Assembly: GCA_013044365.1 (NCBI GenBank)
Contig: JABEUP010000093.1
Location: 1-7,766, forward strand
Length of the DNA stretch: 7,766 nucleotides
Source of the DNA: Acidimicrobiaceae bacterium
GTDB lineage: Bacteria; Actinomycetota; Acidimicrobiia; Acidimicrobiales; Acidimicrobiaceae
Direction of reading: 5' to 3'
The notes under the pieces were generated by a model. That model did not search any database. It was not told where the DNA came from and saw only the letters and a program-made list of their open reading frames with translations. The translations under genes and the position numbers were made by a program. Shown one piece after another: positions 1 through 5,967 of this stretch. Numbering within the stretch: the stretch's first letter is position 1; the number at the start of each line of letters is the position of its first letter.

Positions 1-341
1 ACTTGGAGCCAACCCACGTTCCATGCCATTGACACGCTAAACCTTCATCACATCCGTGAACCCTGGTGGGGTTGGACAGCCGGCAACTGGGGTGTGGTCA
101 CCGAAACGGGGTACGGCAGGCCACGAACCTTGTCGCCCCCGTGTCGTATGATGCCTCCAATGTCTTTTTGTTCCGTAAACAAGACCGTGTATCCGCTCGG
201 GTACCACAGGCTCTGGTACCCGAAGTATAGGCACCGGGTTCTCCTCGGCGATAGTAAGATCCGATTGGTCGAGATTCCAAATGATGTCTGTGGTGAGGTC
301 GGAGCATAGGTAATCCCCCGGAATCCCAACATTATTGGTTC
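1..341. other. Unassigned left flank, possibly the end of an upstream gene or RNA
   Basis: No recognisable gene. The plus-strand frame starting at base 1 stays open from the window edge to a TAG at 307-309 (102 codons), but its translation (tryptophan-rich, with pieces such as REPWWGWTAGNWGVV and LVEIPNDVCGEVGA) matches no family I know. Minus-strand frames and plus frame 3 (60-230) are also open over much of this stretch, so openness alone is weak evidence. Several small inverted repeats occur: AACCC/GGGTT at 59-73, GGTG/CACC near 91-102, and a strong hairpin at 197-223. The terminator-like hairpin just downstream suggests that rightward transcription ends here. This may be the 3' end of a gene, a decayed gene or a structured RNA; I cannot choose between them. 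Confidence 0.3.
197..223. repeat. Perfect 10-bp inverted repeat with 7-nt loop
   Basis: The arms TCGGGTACCA (197-206) and TGGTACCCGA (214-223) are exact reverse complements around the loop CAGGCTC (207-213). Each arm contains the self-complementary hexamer GGTACC. No T-run follows on either side, so it does not look like a terminator. It could be a stem in an RNA, a protein-binding palindrome or a recombination core, or it could be chance; the sequence alone does not decide. Confidence 0.6.
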
Positions 342-375
342 CAAAGTAATCTGATAAAAATCAGTCTTTGTTTTT
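342..375 (+). terminator. Probable rho-independent terminator, plus strand
   Basis: An inner stem CTGAT (351-355) / ATCAG (360-364) closes an AAAA loop. An outer stem CAAAG (342-346) / CTTTG (366-370) pairs around it with an asymmetric internal loop (TAAT opposite T). Five T residues follow at 371-375. The T-run lies on the right, so it would end transcription entering from the left edge and insulate the promoter at 430-459. The stems are A/T-rich, so strength is uncertain. Confidence 0.5.
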
Positions 376-429
376 CCAGGTCAAAGGGATTAACACTTTC
401 CTCCTACTCCGCACAACCTGGTAAGTGCC

Positions 430-459
430 TTGCCAATCCATACCCTGAATTGATAGAAT
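430..459 (+). promoter_or_regulatory. Sigma70-type promoter with extended -10, upstream of the sucrose-phosphate synthase gene
   Basis: The -35 is TTGCCA (430-435, 5 of 6 to TTGACA), the spacer is 18 bp, and the -10 is TAGAAT (454-459, 5 of 6 to TATAAT), preceded by TG one base upstream (451-452), giving an extended -10. The predicted transcription start is near 466. This leaves a leader of about 90-115 nt before the coding sequence. It lies just after the terminator, as expected for the start of a new unit. The call rests on pattern match only. Confidence 0.5.
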
Positions 460-477
460 ATCGACATTGGCTTCTAT

Positions 478-496
478 ATGTGACCATCTATCACAT
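478..496. promoter_or_regulatory. Candidate operator: ATGTGA-N7-TCACAT palindrome in the leader
   Basis: Perfect 6-bp arms ATGTGA (478-483) and TCACAT (491-496) flank 7 bases. The half-sites match the CRP/FNR-family half-site TGTGA, but the classical CRP site has a 6-base spacer, so the family assignment is doubtful. It lies about 12-30 bases after the predicted transcription start, where a bound protein would more likely repress than activate. Confidence 0.25.
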
Positions 497-542
497 TTCA
501 AAAAGGTGATCTGACCTCCAAACAAAATAAATCGGCTATTAG

Positions 543-557
543 GGAGAGACTCTTATC
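543..557 (+). promoter_or_regulatory. Ribosome site GGAG with possible non-canonical ATC start codon
   Basis: GGAG (543-546, within AGGGAGAGA) lies 8 nt before the codon ATC at 555-557, ideal spacing for initiation. That codon is in frame with the sucrose-phosphate synthase gene and opens the peptide (M)EEKGLYLC-MVSVHGLIRG. The in-frame stop TAG at 540-542 overlaps the region just before the ribosome site, so translation cannot begin further upstream. No ATG, GTG or TTG occurs in frame between 543 and 581. Either ATC is used as the start, the base is an error or mutation of ATG, or translation starts at the ATG at 582, whose nearest purine run (AAAGG, ending 568) is 13 nt away. Confidence 0.45.
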
Positions 558-581
558 GAAGAAAAAGGTCTTTACCTTTGT

Positions 582-2690
582 ATGGTTAGTGTCCACGGGC
601 TCATTAGGGGCAAGGAACCGGAATTAGGACGCGACCCAGACACGGGTGGACAAGTAGGTTATGTACTCGACTTGGTACATGCCCTTTCTAACAACCAAAA
701 TGTTGAAAAAGTTGACTTGCTGACTCGAAAAGTTGAGAGTCCTGAAATCTCAAGTGACTACGCGGTTGACGAAGAGGTTCTGTCGCATAATTCGCGGATA
801 GTTAGATTACGCTGCGGTCCAAGGCGGTACATCCGCAAAGAGGCTCTTTGGCCATATTTGGACGAGTTTGTAGATCGAACCTTACAATTCTTCAAAGCTC
901 AAAATAGGCTGCCTGACATACTGCACACCCACTATGCCGACGCTGGATACATTGGGCTTCAACTCTCCAGCATGCTTAATATTCCCCTTGTTCACACTGG
1001 ACACTCCCTTGGAAGAGTCAAACAGCAATACCTTCTCGAAGGTGGGATGACTAATAGGCAGATCGAGCGTCGGTTTCGTATAAACAGACGCATTGAAGTT
1101 GAAGAACAGCTGCTTGATCAGGCTGCCATGGTCATTGCCAGTACCCGCCAGGAAGCTGACCAGCAATATGGCCTATATGACCGTACCCGTCCAAACAGGA
1201 TCAAAGTCATACCCCCGGGACTTGACCTTTCCAGGTTCTATCCTCCGGGGCGCGAATGGCGTCCCTCAAAAGCTATCCATAAAGAAGTGGACCGCTTTCT
1301 GATCAAACCCAGTAAACCTATGATCTTGACTATCGCCCGAGCGGACCGCCGCAAAAATCTAGATGGCCTGATAGAGGCATACGGGAGGCATCCCGAGCTA
1401 CAAGAGCGTGCCAATCTCGTAATCGTGGCGGGCAATAGAGACGAAATTTCCAATCTCGACGAAAGCGCGGCTCAAATTCTCACAAACCTGCTGCTGCTGG
1501 TTGACAAGTATGCACTGAACGGCAAAGTGTCACTTCCTAAGCATCATCAGCCAGATGACGTTCCGGCGTTATTCCGTATGGCAGCCAAAAGACGAGGAGT
1601 TTTTGTCAACTCTGCGATTACGGAGGCATTCGGCCTGACGCTCATTGAGGCCGCCGCGAGCGGCGTGCCAATTATTGCCCCAAATGATGGCGGCCCCATC
1701 GATATCGTTCGCCACTGCCGCAACGGAGTTCTAGTTGAAACTCTGGATCATGATGCCCTCGCCGACGCGCTCTTGGCGACAATCGCCTCAGGCCCAAAGT
1801 GGCGGCAGTGGGCCCGCAACGGAATTGCAGGCGTTAGAAATCATTACGTATGGGATGCCCATGTGGAAAAATACCTCAAAGAAGTTCGCCAAATCATTCA
1901 CGGCAGTCGCAAGTCAACCCGCCGCAGGATTGAATGGTTGCACCAACCTCCGCTGATACATAGAAACCAGATTCTGGCATTAGATATTGACAATGTCTTG
2001 ACGGGGGAAAATAAAGGGCTGAGAAAACTCGTCGAATGGATTGGACGCCACCAGAAAGACGCTATCTTTGCCGTCGCCACGGGAAGGTCACTTCAGGACG
2101 CACTGAATGTATTGCACCAGAACAAACTTCCAATCCCGGAAGTGATAGTAAGTTCGGTCGGAAGCGAAATCCACTACGGACAAAAACTTTTACCTGACCT
2201 TGGGTGGGCTACCCACATCCATTACTCGTGGCGGAGGCAAGAAACAGTCCAGGCACTGGAAAATATACCCGGCCTAACTCTTCAGCCCCGGGCCCATCAA
2301 AGAGAGTTCAAAATCTCCTACAATACATCGACACGCAAATCTCCTTCATTCGAGGAGATAGCAAACGCGCTCTCCTCAAATGGCCTAAGAGCAAATCTGA
2401 TCTTTTCCCACGGAGCTTTTCTGGACGTTCTTCCGATAAGAGCGTCAAAGGGCCGCGCTATCCGATATATATCCTACAAATGGGGCATTCCTCTCGAGAA
2501 CATACTTGTCGCGGGTGACTCTGGCAATGATGAAGAGATGCTCGAAGGACGTACATTGGGAGTCGTAGTTGGAAACTACAGTCCAGAGTTAGAACACCTG
2601 CGTGGTCATCACCAAATCTACTTTGCACAAGCCGGGCACGCTCAAGGTGTACTGGAGGGTATTGAGCATTATCGCTTTTGCGAATCCTAG
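582..2690 (+). CDS. sps: Bifunctional sucrose-phosphate synthase / sucrose-phosphate phosphatase (GT4 + HAD)
   Basis: Predicted to make sucrose 6-phosphate from UDP-glucose and fructose 6-phosphate in the cytoplasm, and probably to dephosphorylate it to sucrose. Numbering is from the ATG at 582 (702 residues). The N-terminal half is a GT-B glycosyltransferase: HGLIRG (5-10), GRDPDTGGQ (16-24), HTHYAD (115-120), HTGHSLGR (138-145), ARADRRKN (252-259) and the EAFGLTLIEA segment (348-357) with its two glutamates, then NDGGPIDIV. The C-terminal part (about 460-700) is a HAD phosphatase with all four motifs intact: D468-I-D470, T500 in VATGR, K623 in SKGRA and GDSGND around D646. In plant and several bacterial synthases this domain is degenerate, so activity is likely here. 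The coordinates use the first ATG, but family members carry about ten residues before it in the form KGLYI-, matched here by in-frame KGLYLC, so the real start is probably 555. An untested alternative is a related sugar-phosphate glycosyltransferase. Confidence 0.9.
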   Translation: MVSVHGLIRGKEPELGRDPDTGGQVGYVLDLVHALSNNQNVEKVDLLTRKVESPEISSDYAVDEEVLSHNSRIVRLRCGPRRYIRKEALWPYLDEFVDRTLQFFKAQNRLPDILHTHYADAGYIGLQLSSMLNIPLVHTGHSLGRVKQQYLLEGGMTNRQIERRFRINRRIEVEEQLLDQAAMVIASTRQEADQQYGLYDRTRPNRIKVIPPGLDLSRFYPPGREWRPSKAIHKEVDRFLIKPSKPMILTIARADRRKNLDGLIEAYGRHPELQERANLVIVAGNRDEISNLDESAAQILTNLLLLVDKYALNGKVSLPKHHQPDDVPALFRMAAKRRGVFVNSAITEAFGLTLIEAAASGVPIIAPNDGGPIDIVRHCRNGVLVETLDHDALADALLATIASGPKWRQWARNGIAGVRNHYVWDAHVEKYLKEVRQIIHGSRKSTRRRIEWLHQPPLIHRNQILALDIDNVLTGENKGLRKLVEWIGRHQKDAIFAVATGRSLQDALNVLHQNKLPIPEVIVSSVGSEIHYGQKLLPDLGWATHIHYSWRRQETVQALENIPGLTLQPRAHQREFKISYNTSTRKSPSFEEIANALSSNGLRANLIFSHGAFLDVLPIRASKGRAIRYISYKWGIPLENILVAGDSGNDEEMLEGRTLGVVVGNYSPELEHLRGHHQIYFAQAGHAQGVLEGIEHYRFCES

Positions 2691-2815
2691 AACTGCAACA
2701 GAACTAAATACCCAGTAAATGATGGAATTGATTACTAAGGTAGAACAAGACATTTCGTCCAATCGGCAATGAAGTTTCGATAAGGATCCCCCCATCAAAT
2801 TAGGAAAAACAACTG

Positions 2816-3742
2816 GTGATGACGCAAACAGAAGATACTGAAGCCAGCCCTGGGCGTAGACGCAATCTAGGTCGTGCGCTTTTAATTTCTGCGAGGCCTA
2901 AACAGTGGGTCAAAAATCTCCTTGTCCTCGCCGCACCAATCGCGGCAGGGTCAATCGCTAACTCCAGCATTATTAAGCCCTCAATTATCGCGTTTTTCGC
3001 CTTTACTCTCGTCGCCTCAGGAATTTACCTGCTAAACGATGTGATGGATCTCGAGGCAGATAAAACACACCCCAATAAATCAACCCGTCCAATAGCATCC
3101 GGCGAAGTACCTATACCATTGGCAATTGCGGTGGCTCTTGCTCTTGGAGCGTTCGGACTGGCCATATCTTTTATATTTGCCGATATCGGATTGGGACTAG
3201 TTATTTCTATTTATCTGGTAATGAATATCGCCTACTCCAGTTTTTTAAAACGTGAGCCGGTAGTAGATATCCTCGTGGTCGCACTGGGTTTTCTGCTTAG
3301 GGCAATAGCAGGTGGTGTGGCTGATAATGTCCCACTTTCAAACTGGTTTGTTATTGTCGCATCTTTCAGCTCGCTGTTTGTTGTCATTGGCAAAAGATAC
3401 GCGGAAACCCAGCTTCTTGGAGACGATGCCTCCATACATAGAGCGTCACTGGGCAAATACCCTATTGGTTTCCTCAATTATGCCAGATCGTTATCTTCTG
3501 GCGTAGCAATCACCGCATACTGTCTATGGGCATTTGAAAAGGGAGCGGTGGCACCGAAAGGCGCCTTGTGGATTGAAAGTTCGATACTATTTTTTGTCGC
3601 TGGCATCCTGCGGTACGCATTACTGGTAGAACAGGGCCACGGAGGCGCCCCGGAAGATGTGCTTATGTCCGATAGATTGCTTCAGGTCATTGGCGTGGTC
3701 TGGATAGTTGTACTAGTAATTGGAATCTACCTAAGCAGGTAG
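2816..3742 (+). CDS. ubiA: Decaprenyl-phosphate phosphoribosyltransferase (DPPR synthase), UbiA family
   Basis: Membrane enzyme that transfers 5-phosphoribose from PRPP to polyprenyl phosphate, the committed step of DPA synthesis; its counterpart is M. tuberculosis Rv3806c (302 residues; 308 here). Visible signatures are ARPKQWVKNLLV (26-37); the first Asp motif N74-D75-x-x-D78-x-x-x-D82 (NDVMDLEAD) followed by HPNKSTRPIASG; the second region Y140...K145...D151...R162 (YSSFLKREPVVD, GFLLRAIAGG); GKRYAE (192-197); and GAPEDVLMSDRLLQ near the C terminus. Several hydrophobic helices fit the eight or nine membrane spans of the family. GTG at 2816 is chosen because AGGA (2802-2805) lies 10 nt upstream; the ATG at 2819 is an equally valid reading in frame. 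The adjacent DprE1 and DprE2 genes support this assignment over a quinone or heme prenyltransferase. Confidence 0.9.
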   Translation: MMTQTEDTEASPGRRRNLGRALLISARPKQWVKNLLVLAAPIAAGSIANSSIIKPSIIAFFAFTLVASGIYLLNDVMDLEADKTHPNKSTRPIASGEVPIPLAIAVALALGAFGLAISFIFADIGLGLVISIYLVMNIAYSSFLKREPVVDILVVALGFLLRAIAGGVADNVPLSNWFVIVASFSSLFVVIGKRYAETQLLGDDASIHRASLGKYPIGFLNYARSLSSGVAITAYCLWAFEKGAVAPKGALWIESSILFFVAGILRYALLVEQGHGGAPEDVLMSDRLLQVIGVVWIVVLVIGIYLSR

Positions 3743-3798
3743 GAATGGCCGAAAAATTAAAGTACTGAGGACGATTTACTAAGAACAAAGAGGACACT

Positions 3799-5154
3799 TT
3801 GGCTGCTGATAATAACAAGATTCTCACAGGGTGGGGCCGCACAGCTCCCGGGATGAGTTCAAAATTGGAATTGCCAATAAATTCAGATTGGCCGGCAATG
3901 CTCAAAGCCCTTTCATCCTCGGGAGTGGTTGCCAGAGGCCTGGGAAGAAGCTACAACGATGCCGCCCAACTATCAGGCGGATCATTCATTGACACTACCA
4001 TCTGGAATCACGTGGTTCATTTTGATCCGTCAAGCGGAATCCTGAAAGTCGAGGCCGGTGCTTCTTTGGATCAGATAATGCGAGAATTTGCAGATGCAGG
4101 TTTCTTTGTCCCCGTCACTCCTGGTACGCGTCATGTCACCATCGGGGGCGCAATTGCATGTGACGTTCATGGCAAGAACCATCATAAGGACGGTACTTTC
4201 ACCGACCACGTGCTCGCCATGGATTTGGCAACACCGAGCGGCATCATGACTTTGACCCGCGAACATGAACCGGAACTCTTCAATGCCACCTGCGGAGGCA
4301 TGGGTCTGACCGGAGTCATTTTGAATGCCACGGTTCGCATGCTTAGAATCGAATCGGTTTACATGAAGGTCGACACAATCCGCACAAACAATCTTGACGA
4401 GGTACTCGATCTAATGGAAAGCGAGGACCACAAGTATCGCTATTCAGTGGCATGGGTTGATTCTCTCGCTAGAGGCTCTTCCCTTGGGAGGGCAGTGCTG
4501 ACGCGCGGCAACCATGCTGATTTGAGCGAACTTGAGGGCGGACACCTGAAAACTCCGCTCGACTTCAAACCAAAGACTATCTTTTCAGCGCCGGATATAT
4601 TTCCATCGGGACTTTTGAACTCACTGACGATTAAGGCCTTCAACGAGGTCTGGTACAAAAAAACACCCAGGAAAGAAACCGGTGCAATTCATCATGCCGC
4701 TTCATTCTTCCATCCTTTGGACATTGTTGGTAATTGGAACCGGATTTATGGCCCCCGGGGGTTTATCCAATATCAGTTCGTTGTACCATTCGGTCGAGAA
4801 GATGTTCTCAGAAACTCACTGGAATTATTAGCAAACAACCGGGCAGGATCATTTCTCACAGTGTTGAAACGCTTTGGAAAATCTAACGCTGGATTAATCT
4901 CATTCCCAATGGAAGGCTGGACATTGGCCCTCGATCTTCCCGTAGGGCCTGCCAACTTGGCCGGTCTCTTTGACCAGCTCGATGAAATGATCCTTAAAGC
5001 CGGAGGTCGTGTTTACTTAGCCAAAGATGCGCGAGTATCAAAAAACAAGATCAAATTAATGTATCCGCACCTTGATGAATTCAGGAAAATACTAAAATCC
5101 GTTGATCCCACCAGAATTATTCAATCCGACCTATCGAGACGCCTTGGAATATAG
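3799..5154 (+). CDS. dprE1: Decaprenylphosphoryl-beta-D-ribose 2'-oxidase, FAD subunit DprE1
   Basis: Flavoenzyme (VAO/FAD_binding_4 fold plus an ALO-type C-terminal domain) that oxidises the C2' hydroxyl of polyprenylphosphoryl-ribose to the keto intermediate used by DprE2. At 451 residues it is close to the M. tuberculosis protein (461). Matching segments are LTGWGRTAP (9-17), ARGLGRSYNDAAQ, VPVTPGTRHVTIGGAIACD with VHGKNHH directly after (FAD and active-site region), FFHPLDIVGNWNRIYGPRGF, and GGRVYLAKDAR with the catalytic-type lysine K409 (Lys418 in M. tuberculosis). A lysine equivalent to Lys367 is also present (LKRFG). The residue matching the inhibitor-reactive Cys387 is Ala377 (codon 4927-4929) in GWTLALDLP. 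The start is TTG with GAGG at 3790-3793; the next methionine would remove the conserved GWGRTAP. The gene is 56 bp after ubiA and 29 bp before dprE2. Confidence 0.93.
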   Translation: MAADNNKILTGWGRTAPGMSSKLELPINSDWPAMLKALSSSGVVARGLGRSYNDAAQLSGGSFIDTTIWNHVVHFDPSSGILKVEAGASLDQIMREFADAGFFVPVTPGTRHVTIGGAIACDVHGKNHHKDGTFTDHVLAMDLATPSGIMTLTREHEPELFNATCGGMGLTGVILNATVRMLRIESVYMKVDTIRTNNLDEVLDLMESEDHKYRYSVAWVDSLARGSSLGRAVLTRGNHADLSELEGGHLKTPLDFKPKTIFSAPDIFPSGLLNSLTIKAFNEVWYKKTPRKETGAIHHAASFFHPLDIVGNWNRIYGPRGFIQYQFVVPFGREDVLRNSLELLANNRAGSFLTVLKRFGKSNAGLISFPMEGWTLALDLPVGPANLAGLFDQLDEMILKAGGRVYLAKDARVSKNKIKLMYPHLDEFRKILKSVDPTRIIQSDLSRRLGI

Positions 5155-5183
5155 GCCCCCTAAAGACCGAGGAAAACAGACCA

Positions 5184-5945
5184 TTGAATGACCCCTTCAA
5201 GAAACCTCAGAATGTGGTAGTGCTGGGCGGAAACTCCGATATTGCATTCGCAATCCTAAAAGAACTCGCCAAGCACCGGCTGGAAAAAGTGGTCCTGGCA
5301 GGACCAAATCAAACCACTCTTCACGAACGTGCCTCCATGGTTAGCGGGCTGGGCAAAATAGAAGTACTTGTTGCATCATTCGATGCCACGGATCTGACCC
5401 AGGTGGCAGCGCAAACCGATTTGTCTATGTCCCTGGTACCTAATGTGGATTTATTGATAATGGCCGCGGGTATTTTAGGAGACCAGTCGTCAGACGAATC
5501 GGAACCGATGGCAGTATCGAGGGTGCTGACCACTAATTTCACAGGTCCTGCGGTGGCACTTACCGCAGTTGTGGAAAAAATGAAAAAACAAGGCACCGGG
5601 TCGATAATCGTTCTCTCCTCGGTGGCCGGAGCAAAAGTTCGGCGATCCAATTTCATTTACGGATCATCTAAAGCTGGGCTGGATGCATTTGCTCTTGGCT
5701 TCTCCGACGCACTTTGGGATACGCCAATTCAAATAACTGTGGTTCGACCTGGATTCGTTAAAACTAAAATGACCGAATCGCTAAAAACGGTGCCAATGTC
5801 TACCACCCCAGAAAAAGTCGCAATTGCCGCTCTGAGAGCTATGGAGCTAGGCAAAGATATCGTTTGGGTACCACAGTCATTTCGCACGATCATCTTCGGC
5901 CTTAGACACATGCCTAGATCAGTGAATCGGAAACTCCCCTTCTAA
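5184..5945 (+). CDS. dprE2: Decaprenylphosphoryl-2-keto-erythro-pentose reductase DprE2 (SDR)
   Basis: Short-chain dehydrogenase that reduces the DprE1 keto product with NAD(P)H, completing epimerisation to polyprenylphosphoryl-arabinose. At 253 residues it equals the usual family length (254 in M. tuberculosis). It shows the nucleotide-binding turn GGNSDIA near residues 15-21 (the last Gly of the usual GGxSxIG is Ala), NxTGPAVAL, S146 in VLSSVAG, and Y159-x-x-x-K163 in YGSSKAGLD, with the normal 13-residue Ser-Tyr spacing. RPGFVKTKM follows the active site. The tail FGLRHMPRSVNRKLPF is close to the mycobacterial ending LRHIPRSIFRKLP, which makes DprE2 specific rather than a generic SDR. The start is TTG at 5184 with GAGGA at 5169-5173; the ATG at 5188 is out of frame and soon stops. 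The gene ends only 22 bp before the converging gene, with no clear terminator. Confidence 0.93.
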   Translation: MNDPFKKPQNVVVLGGNSDIAFAILKELAKHRLEKVVLAGPNQTTLHERASMVSGLGKIEVLVASFDATDLTQVAAQTDLSMSLVPNVDLLIMAAGILGDQSSDESEPMAVSRVLTTNFTGPAVALTAVVEKMKKQGTGSIIVLSSVAGAKVRRSNFIYGSSKAGLDAFALGFSDALWDTPIQITVVRPGFVKTKMTESLKTVPMSTTPEKVAIAALRAMELGKDIVWVPQSFRTIIFGLRHMPRSVNRKLPF

Positions 5946-5967
5946 AATCGTACTTTATAGCTGCGGG

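Noticed and set aside
48..344. 98-codon minus-strand open frame in the left flank
   Set aside because: No recognisable motif or ribosome site; it overlaps other open frames on both strands, and the terminator next to it points the other way.
504..517. AGGT-N6-ACCT palindrome in the leader as an operator
   Set aside because: Arms of only four bases are expected often by chance.
3745..3768. Seven-codon frame (MAEKLKY) between ubiA and dprE1 as a leader peptide
   Set aside because: Too short, ribosome site too close to the ATG, and no attenuator structure after it.
5188..5217. ATG at 5188 as the dprE2 start
   Set aside because: It is out of frame with the conserved SDR sequence and hits a stop after about ten codons; TTG at 5184 is in frame.
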